Assembly: GCA_041918155.1 (NCBI GenBank)
Contig: JAYRWH010000004.1
Coordinates: forward strand, 62,001 to 126,000
Direction: 5' to 3'
DNA: 64,000 nucleotides
Source of the DNA: UBA668 sp041918155
GTDB lineage: Bacteria > Actinomycetota > Acidimicrobiia > Acidimicrobiales > Ilumatobacteraceae
Under the pieces are notes generated by a model. The model was not told the origin of the DNA, searched no databases, and worked only from the letters and a program-made list of their open reading frames with translations. Shown here piece after piece: positions 7,808 through 16,190 of this stretch. The first letter of the stretch is position 1. Each line of letters starts with the position of its first letter. Position numbers and translations under genes: made by a program.

Positions 7808-9408
7808 GACCCCATGCTGCCACCTCTTCGGGCCAGTGTCGCCACCCGCGGTGCCAGGTGAGCAGTGAGGACGGTGCCCACGAGCGCCGGATCCGTGCTG
7901 GCGACGACTTCTGCTCCCAGCGCCGCAGGTGGGGTGGGTGCGAACGCCGATCCGGTGTGCACAAGCGACACCCACGTCTCGTGGCCGTCGCTGCGTGCCC
8001 ACGCGAGCACGTCGTCGCCGGTGTCGAGTAGCGCGAACTCACTTTCGCCGAGGCCGGCCGCGTGCAGCGCCGGCGTCGCCCGGCGTAGCCCGAGCAGGTG
8101 CCGGTACCAGTGCAGGATCGAACCTGGGGCGTCGCGCTGGGCAGTGACGTTGCGCGTCGCGGTCTCGGGCGCGAACGGCAGCCACGGGTCGGTGGCCCAG
8201 CCGTGGAGGGGGTCGGCGCTCCAGGGGATCGGTGCCCGGCAGCCGTCGCGCAGGCCTGGGTCGACCACCCGCTCGGGGGGCACGGCAGCGTCGACGAGGC
8301 CGAGTTCCTCGCCCTGGTAGAGGAACGGGGTGCCGGGCAGCATCAGCAGCATGAGCGCCGCCATGCGGGCCTCGTTCTCGTCACCCCCGAAGCGCTGGCG
8401 GTGGCGTGGCACGTCGTGGTTGGAGAGCACCCACGTGGGCCACGCGCCCCGCTCGCGTAGCACGGCGATCGTTCGGCCGATGCGGTCGCGCAAGTCGGCC
8501 GCGCGCCACGGGGTCCACAGGAAGCGGAAGTTGAACGCGAGGTTCAGCTCGGGGGCATCGGGCGTGCCGAGGTACTCGGCCATCGTCGCCTCGTCGAGCA
8601 GGTACACCTCGCCCACGCTGAGCCGGTCGCCCTCGTACCCGTCGAGCACGGCTTGGATGCGGCCCAGGCGTTCGTGGGTGACCGGCTCATCGTTGTACAC
8701 GATGTGGCCCCAGTTGTGCTCGGCGCACTCGGGTGGGTCGTTCTTCGTCAGATTCTTGCCGATGAGGTGGACGACGTCCATGCGGAACCCGTCGACCCCC
8801 TTGTCGAGCCAGAAGCGCAGGGTGGCGAGCATCGCCGCCTCGACGTCGGGGTTGTCCCAGTTCAGGTCGGGCTGTTGGCGCAGAAAGCAGCGCAGGTACC
8901 ACTGACCGCGCTGGTCGTCGTACGACCAGGCCGGCTCACCACGGGGAAACGAGGCCAGCCAGTTGTTGGCCGGCTCGTCGCGCCACACGTACCAGTCGGC
9001 CTTGGGGTTGGTCCGGTCGCGCCGGCTCTCCTGGAACCACGGGTGCTGGTCGCTCGTGTGGTTGGGCACCCAGTCGAGCAGGACGCGCAGGCCGAGGGCA
9101 TGGGCGGTGGCGAGCAACTCGTCGAAGTCGGCCATCGTGCCGAACTGGGGGTCGATCGCGCAGTAGTCGGCGACGTCATAGCCGAAATCGGCCATCGGGG
9201 AGTGGAAGATCGGCGACAGCCACACCGCGTCGGCACCGAGCCAGGCCACATGCGGGAGGCGTTCAGTGAGGCCGGCCAGGGTGCCCACACCGGGTATCGC
9301 GCCCGGCCGCGCCGCCGACTCGGCGAAGGACCGCGGGTACACCTGGTAGACCACCGACGTCCGCCACCACGGTGACACGGGGGTCGGATTGGGTCGTGAG
9401 TCCTGCAC
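7783..9408 (-). CDS. GH13 alpha-glucosidase / oligo-1,6-glucosidase
   Basis: A 541-residue glycoside hydrolase of family GH13 acting on alpha-1,4 or alpha-1,6 glucosides. The conserved regions are YQVYPRSF at the N-terminus, DWVPNHTSD (region I), GFRMDVVH with the nucleophile Asp (region II), VGEVYLL with the acid/base Glu (region III) and LSNHDVPRH (region IV). No signal peptide is seen, so it is cytoplasmic. GTG at 9408 is preceded 8 bases upstream by TAACCT, fitting a leaderless start. Sub-specificity (maltose, isomaltose, trehalose derivatives) is undecided. Confidence 0.92.
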   Translation of the reverse strand: MQDSRPNPTPVSPWWRTSVVYQVYPRSFAESAARPGAIPGVGTLAGLTERLPHVAWLGADAVWLSPIFHSPMADFGYDVADYCAIDPQFGTMADFDELLATAHALGLRVLLDWVPNHTSDQHPWFQESRRDRTNPKADWYVWRDEPANNWLASFPRGEPAWSYDDQRGQWYLRCFLRQQPDLNWDNPDVEAAMLATLRFWLDKGVDGFRMDVVHLIGKNLTKNDPPECAEHNWGHIVYNDEPVTHERLGRIQAVLDGYEGDRLSVGEVYLLDEATMAEYLGTPDAPELNLAFNFRFLWTPWRAADLRDRIGRTIAVLRERGAWPTWVLSNHDVPRHRQRFGGDENEARMAALMLLMLPGTPFLYQGEELGLVDAAVPPERVVDPGLRDGCRAPIPWSADPLHGWATDPWLPFAPETATRNVTAQRDAPGSILHWYRHLLGLRRATPALHAAGLGESEFALLDTGDDVLAWARSDGHETWVSLVHTGSAFAPTPPAALGAEVVASTDPALVGTVLTAHLAPRVATLARRGGSMGSWVAPSQS

Positions 9409-9416
9409 AGACGTTC

Positions 9417-9422
9417 AGGTTA
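9417..9422 (-). promoter_or_regulatory. -10 element for the GH13 gene (leaderless)
   Basis: On the minus strand TAACCT is followed by 8 bases and the GTG start at 9408. No Shine-Dalgarno is present. Confidence 0.5.
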
Positions 9423-9450
9423 GGTCCCACGGAATCCGAGGGTAGACCGA

Positions 9451-9456
9451 TAGAGT
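9451..9456 (+). promoter_or_regulatory. possible -10 element for the small gene at 9496
   Basis: TAGAGT would start a transcript with a roughly 30-base leader containing the GGGAG Shine-Dalgarno of the 61-residue gene. No good -35 hexamer is visible. Confidence 0.35.
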
Positions 9457-9495
9457 GGCCTGCAATGTCAACTCTCTAGGTTCGGGAGCCCTACC

Positions 9496-9681
9496 GTGAA
9501 GAAGGGTCGTCACCGTCGCTTCGAGGAAGCGCGGAAACTCAAGCAGGCCGGTCCCAGCGCATTCGATCTGGGCCTCGGCGGCAGCGATCAAAGTCACAAG
9601 AACGAAGATGACGAGTACGCCGCTCTGGCGGAGAAGTACGGCGTTACCTTCGATGACGACGACGACGAGAACGACGACTGA
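9496..9681 (+). CDS. small charged protein, unknown function
   Basis: A 61-residue protein with an extreme charge split: a basic N-terminus (KKGRHRRFEEARKLK) and an acidic end with six consecutive aspartates or glutamates on either side of a short gap. GTG at 9496 has a GGGAG Shine-Dalgarno about 6 bases upstream. It precedes typA on the same strand with 47 bases between, so it may share a transcript with this ribosome-associated GTPase. The hydrophobic open frame on the opposite strand is a shadow of the Asp-rich codons. No family recognised. Confidence 0.65.
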   Translation: MKKGRHRRFEEARKLKQAGPSAFDLGLGGSDQSHKNEDDEYAALAEKYGVTFDDDDDENDD

Positions 9682-9728
9682 CCCTCCGCGGGGCGCCGGG
9701 CCTGGCACCAACTGAACAACCCGGTCTC

Positions 9729-11576
9729 ATGTCCTCGCAGAACTCCACCCCCATCCGCAACGTCGCGCTCGTGGCCCACGTCGACCACGGAAAGACGACC
9801 CTGGTCGACGCCCTCCTGCGCGCCACTGGCACCTTCGCCGCCCACCAGGCGGTGGTCGACCGCGTCATGGACTCGAACGATCAGGAGCGTGAGCGCGGCA
9901 TCACGATCCTCGCCAAGGCGGCCTCGATCACCTGGAAGGGCGTGAAGATCAACCTGGTCGACACCCCCGGCCACGCCGACTTCGGTGGCGAGGTCGAGCG
10001 TGCCCTCACCATGGTCGACGGTGTGCTGCTGCTCGTCGACGCGGCCGAGGGTCCGCTTCCCCAGACGCGCTACGTGCTGCAGAAAGCGCTGGCCCGCGAC
10101 CTGCCGGCGATCGTGATCATCAACAAGGTCGACCGCCAGGACGCGCGCGCCGACGAGGTGCTCGACGAGGTATACCAGCTGTTCATCGACCTCGATGCCG
10201 GCGATGAGCACATCGACTTCGAGATCATCTCGGCGATCGCCCGTGAGGGCAAGGCGATGCGTGGCATCGGCTACCCCGAGGACGATGCCGACCTGTCAGC
10301 GCTGCTCGACACGATCCTCGAGGCCATCCCTGCACCCGAGGGCGATGCGACTCAGCCCCTCCAGGCGATGGTCACCCAGCTCGACGCGAGCGAGTACCTC
10401 GGGCGCCTGGCCATCGGCCGCGTCGTCAACGGCGTGATGCGCCGCGGTGAGACCGTTGCCCTGCTCGAAGCCGAGTTCGCCGAAGGGCAGCCCCCGCTGA
10501 AGCGCCGCCTGGCCCAGCTGATGGCGTTTGAGGGCGTCAGCCGCAACGAGGTGCAGGAGCTGTCCGCGGGCGACCTGTTCGTCGTGGCCGGCTTCCCCGA
10601 GGTGGAGATCGGGGACACCATCGCTGCCGTCGATGACCCCGTCGCCCTGCCCCGCCTCGTGGTCGACGAGCCGGTCCTGCGCATGACGTTCGGCGTCAAT
10701 ACCTCGCCGCTCGCCGGCAAGGACGGCAAGTTCCTGACCAGCCGCCACCTCATCGACCGTCTCAACCGCGAGATCCTCGGCAATGTGTCGATCAAACTGT
10801 TCGAGACCGGTTCGCCCGATGTCATCGAGGTCGCCGGCCGTGGTGAGCTGCAGCTCGCCGTGCTCATCGAGAGCATGCGTCGTGAGGGCTACGAGTTGCA
10901 GGTCAGCCGACCCGAGGTCATCACCAAGGAAGTCAACGGCAAGCGTTTCGAGCCGCAAGAGCGCGGCGTGTGCGATGTGCCCGACGAACACGTCGGCACC
11001 GTCACCCAGGAGCTCGCGCCGCGCAAGGGCCGCATCACCGACCTGCGCGCCGGCGATGCGGGCCGCACGATCGTCACCTTCGAGTGCCCCAGCCGCGGCC
11101 TCATCGGCTTCCGCTCGCTGCTGATGACCGCCACCCGCGGTACGGCACTGCTGCACCAGCATCACCTCGGCTGGATGCCGTGGGCCGGCGAGATGCCCGA
11201 CAGCCGCGGCGGCGCCATGGTGTCCGACCGGCTCGGGGTCACCACCGGCTACGCGCTCGACAAGCTGCAGCTCAGCGGTGGCTTCTTCGTGCACCCGGGC
11301 GAGCAGGTCTACGAGGGCATGGTGGTGGGTGAGTGCGCGCGTGACGACGAGATGGTCGTCAACTGTGTGCGCCCCAAGGAGAAGAACAACATCCGCACCC
11401 ACAGTCACGACGACGCGGTGAAGCTGCCGTCGCCGAAGATCCACACTCTCGAGACCGCGATCGAGTGGATCGCCGACGATGAGCTGGTGGAGGTCACCCC
11501 GAAGGCGATCCGTGTCCGCAAGCGTCACCTCGCGCTGGAAGACCGCCGCAAGGCGAACAAGAAGGTCAAGGTCTGA
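9729..11576 (+). CDS. typA: translational GTPase TypA/BipA
   Basis: A 615-residue translation factor-like GTPase that binds ribosomes under stress and cold. G-domain motifs are HVDHGKTT (G1), RERGITI (G2 region), DTPGHADF (G3) and NKVD (G4). Elongation-factor-type domains II, III and V follow, then the TypA-specific C-terminal part (GLIGFRS, GGFFVHPGEQVYEGM, NNIRTHSHDD). ATG at 9729 gives the standard N-terminus. Length and motifs are normal. Confidence 0.97.
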   Translation: MSSQNSTPIRNVALVAHVDHGKTTLVDALLRATGTFAAHQAVVDRVMDSNDQERERGITILAKAASITWKGVKINLVDTPGHADFGGEVERALTMVDGVLLLVDAAEGPLPQTRYVLQKALARDLPAIVIINKVDRQDARADEVLDEVYQLFIDLDAGDEHIDFEIISAIAREGKAMRGIGYPEDDADLSALLDTILEAIPAPEGDATQPLQAMVTQLDASEYLGRLAIGRVVNGVMRRGETVALLEAEFAEGQPPLKRRLAQLMAFEGVSRNEVQELSAGDLFVVAGFPEVEIGDTIAAVDDPVALPRLVVDEPVLRMTFGVNTSPLAGKDGKFLTSRHLIDRLNREILGNVSIKLFETGSPDVIEVAGRGELQLAVLIESMRREGYELQVSRPEVITKEVNGKRFEPQERGVCDVPDEHVGTVTQELAPRKGRITDLRAGDAGRTIVTFECPSRGLIGFRSLLMTATRGTALLHQHHLGWMPWAGEMPDSRGGAMVSDRLGVTTGYALDKLQLSGGFFVHPGEQVYEGMVVGECARDDEMVVNCVRPKEKNNIRTHSHDDAVKLPSPKIHTLETAIEWIADDELVEVTPKAIRVRKRHLALEDRRKANKKVKV

Positions 11577-11600
11577 CGACCGCTCGAAAGGGAGTCCGAG

Positions 11601-13643
11601 TTGCTACGTAGCGTCGTCCTGAGCGCAACGGTGGGCCTGGTCGTCGCGGCGACCGCCGTGCTCGCTGTCAAGGCTTTCGGCCACGTCGGCCGGCGGAGCA
11701 ACACGCTCTTCGGTCTCTTGTGCCTCGTCAATCTCCTGGCCGCCGTCTACGTCGGCGACGTCGGATTCGGGTGCCTGATCGCCGGGGTGCTGGCGTGGGC
11801 GATGATCATCGCTCAGGTGAGCCCGGCACGTAGGGAGCTGTCCCTCCTCGCCGGCACGGTCGTCGTGCTGGCGTGGCTCTTCACGGCCTCCTCGGTGCTG
11901 ATTCCTGCGATTCGCTCGATCAGCGCGGTCAGGTCGGTCTTCTTCACTTCCTCGAAGCTCGATTTCACAGCAAGAGACCACGTCTTCACGAGAGCGACCG
12001 AACTGCACCAGTTCTGGGGATTTGTCGTCCTACTGGTCCCGTTGCTCGCGGCAATCCCCACGACATGGGTGATCGTCCGCAAGCGGAGCGCCACTGACGA
12101 TCAGCCGCCCCGGCAACTCCCGGTCGTGATCCCAGGCAGCTTGGCCGGCGCCGTAGCCGCCGGGTCGGTGCCGCTCCTGCTCGCTTCGTGGCTGAAGCTC
12201 TCCGGTCCGAGTCGCCTCCTGGCGCCGTTCATGAGCGGGGACGGCCGGAACTTCGTGTTGTTCATCCAACAGCAGCGGGTGGAGAGCAGTTACAAGAACA
12301 TCCTCGGAGTGATCAACCAAGGAGACTTCGGATCCTCGATCGCGGCGATGTTGTCGAAGGCGGCCGGTTCCCACGGGCTGTTCCAGGTGAACGATGTCGC
12401 GGCCCTGTCAGCGACGTACGTGTGGGCAGCCATGATGATTTCGGCGTCCGTGTACTGCATCGTGGTGGGTTTGGCGCGGCGCAGCCGTTCGTGGGCCGAG
12501 ATCCAACCGTCAGCGCGAGGTGCCCTGGGGGCCGTGGCCGGCGGCATCGGGTTCTACGTGGCCGTGAATCCCTTCACGATGAACGAGGTCTTCCGCTCGG
12601 GCTTCTTCTCACTCTACGTGTCGATGGCACTCGTGGCCGTCTTCCTCGCGATCTGGTTCGTGGCCGGGGACGAGTGGTCGGATCTTGCCCTGCTCGGCTG
12701 CATCGTGGTCGTCCTCTACGCCACGTATCAGCCCGCCGCGCTCGTGCCACTCCTGTTGCTCTCGATCCGCGTGGGTCCGAGGTCGTGGCGACTTGTACGG
12801 TCTCGGCCGGTTGTGTCCGCCGCGCTTGCCCTGCTCGTGCTGCTCATCCTGATTCCTGGGGGCTTCCTTGCGGAGTTCCATGACCGGGTGAAGGGCCGCG
12901 TGACCTTGGTCGGGGGGATCGTCCCCCTGTCGGAGTCGTTCGTCGGTGTATCGCTTCTCATCGGTGTGGGTCTGCTCGCGTTCTCGCAGCGGTCCGTGCG
13001 CAGGATCGGTGTCAGCCTCGCGGTCGTGGCCGTGGCCGCGAAGGGCTTCTGGCACTTCGTAGCCGAGCTCCGAGCCGGCCAAGGACTCGCCGGCTACGGG
13101 TACTACGGAGCGAAGTTCTCGTACGTCGCACTGTTCATCGTGTTGACCGCTGCGGTTGCCCTGCTCTCGCTCGCCCTCGTCGCGGTCATCGATCAGGCCT
13201 CCCGCGGAACGCCGCGTGTGCTCCATACGTGGCCGGCCGTCGGGGCGCTCGTCGCGGTGCTGTTCTTGGGCGTGTGGCGCGCGTACGGGTGGGTGTCACC
13301 GCCGTCCGACCTCGTCGACAAGGCTCCGCACGGATGGGACTACCCCCGCGCCTGGGTCGTCGACGAGGTGCTCGCACGGTGGAGCAAGGACGATGCGGTG
13401 TACCTCCAGATCATCGACGAAGGCAACGACGGAAGCGCGAACTTCTGGAGTCCGCTGTTCTGGACCAGGAACGCGCGCTGGGACTGGGTCTATGAGGGAA
13501 TCGACTACGACTTGGACTCGGTGTGCGAACTCATGGCACCTGGCCCCGTCACGGTGGTCACTGCCAGCGAGGAGTACGGGCGTCTTCTGACCAGCAGCTG
13601 CCCCGACGTCATCGATCACTACGAGGTGGTGGAGAAGCCCTGA
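11601..13643 (+). CDS. large polytopic membrane protein, unknown function
   Basis: A 680-residue protein with about twelve to fourteen hydrophobic segments spread from residue 7 to about 560, then a C-terminal soluble domain of about 120 residues rich in Trp and Asp. The layout resembles membrane glycosyltransferases and O-antigen or wall-polymer proteins, but I see no diagnostic motif. TTG at 11601 is preceded by AAAGGGAG at 6 bases, a good Shine-Dalgarno. It opens the accessory region, and a glycosyltransferase lies at its other end. Confidence 0.75.
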   Translation: MLRSVVLSATVGLVVAATAVLAVKAFGHVGRRSNTLFGLLCLVNLLAAVYVGDVGFGCLIAGVLAWAMIIAQVSPARRELSLLAGTVVVLAWLFTASSVLIPAIRSISAVRSVFFTSSKLDFTARDHVFTRATELHQFWGFVVLLVPLLAAIPTTWVIVRKRSATDDQPPRQLPVVIPGSLAGAVAAGSVPLLLASWLKLSGPSRLLAPFMSGDGRNFVLFIQQQRVESSYKNILGVINQGDFGSSIAAMLSKAAGSHGLFQVNDVAALSATYVWAAMMISASVYCIVVGLARRSRSWAEIQPSARGALGAVAGGIGFYVAVNPFTMNEVFRSGFFSLYVSMALVAVFLAIWFVAGDEWSDLALLGCIVVVLYATYQPAALVPLLLLSIRVGPRSWRLVRSRPVVSAALALLVLLILIPGGFLAEFHDRVKGRVTLVGGIVPLSESFVGVSLLIGVGLLAFSQRSVRRIGVSLAVVAVAAKGFWHFVAELRAGQGLAGYGYYGAKFSYVALFIVLTAAVALLSLALVAVIDQASRGTPRVLHTWPAVGALVAVLFLGVWRAYGWVSPPSDLVDKAPHGWDYPRAWVVDEVLARWSKDDAVYLQIIDEGNDGSANFWSPLFWTRNARWDWVYEGIDYDLDSVCELMAPGPVTVVTASEEYGRLLTSSCPDVIDHYEVVEKP

Positions 13644-13772
13644 AACCGCGTACGAGTTTGATGGTGCCGCAGTCCGGCAGGTCTGACAGAGATAATGGGC
13701 TGTACCGTTCGAGGCGTGCGGAGGATCGCAGATACGGTCGCGAACATCTGAGCCGAGTCGTAGAGTCGTGCT

Positions 13773-13955
13773 ATGGCAGGTTCAGGTATTCCGATGGGCG
13801 AGTGGAGCGGCTCATCGGCCACAAGAGAGCTTCACGTTGATGTGCTCCGCCTGCATGAGGAAGGCTAGCGAAGGGAGCTGGTCATCCTGGGGGTTGCGCT
13901 CGGACCGTTGGTGGTCGGCGTCGCGTCAGCTGTAAACGCAGTCATCGCGATGTGA
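13773..13955 (+). pseudogene. small membrane protein with an in-frame TAG
   Basis: ATG at 13773 opens a frame that reads 31 codons (with EWSGSSATRELH), meets TAG at 13866-13868, then continues in the same frame for 28 codons into a hydrophobic helix (GVALGPLVVGVASAVNAVIA) and ends at TGA 13953-13955. The combined 60-codon product looks like a small protein with a helical head and one C-terminal membrane helix. A single nonsense mutation is the simplest explanation. I recall similar EWSG-SATR-type small proteins elsewhere, but could not check. Confidence 0.45.
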
Positions 13956-13970
13956 GAACAGGGTTCTGCC

Positions 13971-14110
13971 GTGTGGGTGGACGAGATCGCCCGCGACTTC
14001 ACCGACGAGAACATGCCGTTCGAGGTCTGGCGTCTCGGTCGCACGATCGGCAAGTGGCGCGAAACAGATCGTTGCCTGGCATCGGGTGATGCTGGACCAC
14101 CTTCGACGGC
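13971..14110 (+). pseudogene. remnant of an ISL3-like transposase C-terminus
   Basis: One frame reads DEIARDFTDENMPFEVWRLG then RTIGKWRE. A +1 shift at about 14061 continues QIVAWHR. Together this matches the conserved LGRTL-x-RW-x-x-QI-x-AWH stretch that I know from ISL3-family transposases. The usual following NGPTEA-NN motif is missing and no flanking inverted repeats are visible, so only a decayed fragment remains. It marks past transposition at the island edge. Confidence 0.4.
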
Positions 14111-14119
14111 GTGACCCTG

Positions 14120-14461
14120 CAGAGAGCGATGACGCAGCCCCGTCAGTAGTCGCTGCGCATCGGCGACGATTCCCCGTAGCCCTTTCTCGCGACGATCTGC
14201 TTGCGCCCTTCACTGCAACTGACGCGTGTATTCGTGTTCACGGCACCCGCTGAATCTCATGAGCGGTCGAGATGAGGTGACACACCCGCTCCGATGGAGC
14301 CTATCGAACATCGCCTTTCACGGCGTAGAGCTTGATGCAGAACCGGGAACCGACGGCGGCAGCCTGTGGCGCTGACTTGCCGATCTGCCCCACACCCGGA
14401 GAGCGGACCCGTGAACTTCGAATGTGGTTCCCGTGGAGTCACTCTCAACCTCAGCTACGTA
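14120..14461. other. non-coding stretch, no supported gene
   Basis: Between the transposase remnant and the end of the kinase gene I find only short open frames without a ribosome-binding site or family similarity. No RNA gene or clear terminator was seen. Confidence 0.4.
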
Positions 14462-16186
14462 CTAATCCTCCTCGGCAGAGTGGTCGATCCAACTGAGGAC
14501 CACCGAGCAAACAGTGCTGTCAGCGGGGCATCCGCCGCTGACAAACCCAACGGCGCGCCCCGTAGGAGCGGCGAGCGCAGCTTCAGGCGATTCGACAGTA
14601 GGTGCCACCGTCGGCTGGAGACTAGGTGCCACTGTCGGCCGGACAGTGGAATCGACTGCAGCGACTATGGTGGGGTCGTTCCCGGTCGCAGCGACGAGTG
14701 TCGGTGACGCGACCATGACTGCCTGGGTGCCTTGTGACGTTGATGGCGGTTCTGCCGGCGCGCCAGAACTGCTTGCCTCGTTGATCCACCAGAACAGAAG
14801 CACGATGAGCAGGATTGCGACCGCCCAGCAGAGGATTGCGTCCCACGGGAGGGGCTGCCTCGGCGGGGTCGATCGAACAGGGGGCGGCTTGAGAGCGGAG
14901 TAGTCCGGGGGCGGCGGCTTCCCGACGTGGAATGTGCTCGGCGTGCTACTGGTCGGTTGCGCAGCGTTGACGACGGGTGGCGGGAAGAAGGTGATGGGTG
15001 CTCTGCTCTTTCGACTCTGCTCCAGGTTCGCCCATTGTGTCGTGGGTGTGGTGGGTGTCGGTTCGACCTTCGAAGTGCGCGTCAGCGCACGAGGCAGCCC
15101 TTCGTCGATGCCGCTGGGCGTGTCCAGACGCCCCGGGAGCGGGTCCAGGTACCACGCGGCAGCGATCCGGGTCGAAGGTGGGGCCGGTAACGCTCGGGCC
15201 CGAACGATTGAACCGAGATCGGCGTGCACGCTCTCCAATGGACGACCCAACCAATCCCTCAGGCAGCCAGTGAGTTCCCTCACTTCATGTGCCGGGTTCC
15301 GACTGAGACGATGGAAGACCGGACTCAGCCCGGGGGCTTTGAGGTCGTCCTCGTGCAACACGAGGTTCTCGCCTTTCGAGAACCGGATGAGCTCGGGGTC
15401 GGTAGCCAGTGCCCGCAGCGAGGTGTAGATGACGAGGGCTGCGAAAGTGTCGGCGAACTCGTTCCAGACTCCCTTTGTCAGACGATCTGGATGCTGGTAG
15501 TTCGGGTGCCCGACTTCCCTCGGTGGGGGCAGGTTGGAACCGATGATGGTGACGCTGTCGTAGTCGACGAGCCGGAGTTGCAGCGACTCCTCGATGAGCA
15601 CGTTGCCGTGCTGCAGGTCGCCATGGATGATGCCGCTTCTCTTGATCGAGGTCACTAGTTCGAGAAAGCGGCGGGCGATCTCGTTTGTGCGGTTCGCTTC
15701 GACACTGTGGCTCTCGATGAACTGCGTCATGGGCTTGCCTGGTGCCCAAGCCATCTTCACGATCGGGTATTGCAGGCCCCGGACTTTCACGCCATGATCC
15801 CTCCACCCTGCCGTGACGAACTCGGGCATCGGCCTGGTTGAAAGGAGGGCCGACAGCGCCCGGTAGCGCTCGGCTTGCACCGGGTTCGGGCGTCGTGTGA
15901 AGCAGCGCAGAGCGAGATCGCCGGCTGGTCCGCGCATCCGGAAGACGACGGCGTTCTGACCGGTGACCGACTCGGGGAAGCCTGGCAGCCTTTCGTAGGT
16001 ATGGGCGACGCGGAGTTCCTGATCCTCGAGACTGGCTTGAGGGTTCTGCACGGCTGCGATGTAGTCGGCGTTCGTCGGCCATGTCGGTGGGAGGGGTGCC
16101 GGTGCGATGGTCGCATGGAAGGCTGCCACTCCGGCCCACGCTCCCGACGGAGTCGTAGCCTGCTGTTTGCGCTTCGACCAGGCCAC
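14462..16186 (-). CDS. membrane-anchored protein kinase-like protein (triad kinase)
   Basis: A 574-residue protein. Residues about 50-330 form a kinase-like domain. HGDLQHGN (188-195, catalytic Asp190) and the metal-binding segment LVDYDS (206-211) are intact. GHPNYQHP and DTFAALVIYTSLRAL follow, a combination I associate with the bacterial kinase family found beside vWA and PP2C genes. A Pro-rich linker contains SRAPITFFPPP (394-404). One membrane helix spans 448-467. The outer tail has TVAP repeats and two cysteines (C553, C560). GTG at 16186 lies 4 bases after the phosphatase stop. It is last in a five-gene operon. Substrates are unknown. Confidence 0.82.
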   Translation of the reverse strand: MAWSKRKQQATTPSGAWAGVAAFHATIAPAPLPPTWPTNADYIAAVQNPQASLEDQELRVAHTYERLPGFPESVTGQNAVVFRMRGPAGDLALRCFTRRPNPVQAERYRALSALLSTRPMPEFVTAGWRDHGVKVRGLQYPIVKMAWAPGKPMTQFIESHSVEANRTNEIARRFLELVTSIKRSGIIHGDLQHGNVLIEESLQLRLVDYDSVTIIGSNLPPPREVGHPNYQHPDRLTKGVWNEFADTFAALVIYTSLRALATDPELIRFSKGENLVLHEDDLKAPGLSPVFHRLSRNPAHEVRELTGCLRDWLGRPLESVHADLGSIVRARALPAPPSTRIAAAWYLDPLPGRLDTPSGIDEGLPRALTRTSKVEPTPTTPTTQWANLEQSRKSRAPITFFPPPVVNAAQPTSSTPSTFHVGKPPPPDYSALKPPPVRSTPPRQPLPWDAILCWAVAILLIVLLFWWINEASSSGAPAEPPSTSQGTQAVMVASPTLVAATGNDPTIVAAVDSTVRPTVAPSLQPTVAPTVESPEAALAAPTGRAVGFVSGGCPADSTVCSVVLSWIDHSAEED

Positions 16187-16190
16187 GTCG

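Noticed and set aside
9415..9711. 98-codon hydrophobic frame on the minus strand, resembling a membrane protein
   Set aside because: The hydrophobicity comes from reading Asp/Glu codons of the 61-residue gene backwards; that gene has a proper Shine-Dalgarno.
14366..14707. 113-codon plus-strand frame at the kinase 3' end
   Set aside because: Mostly antisense to the kinase tail, no ribosome-binding site and no similarity; the minus-strand frame is long and domain-bearing.
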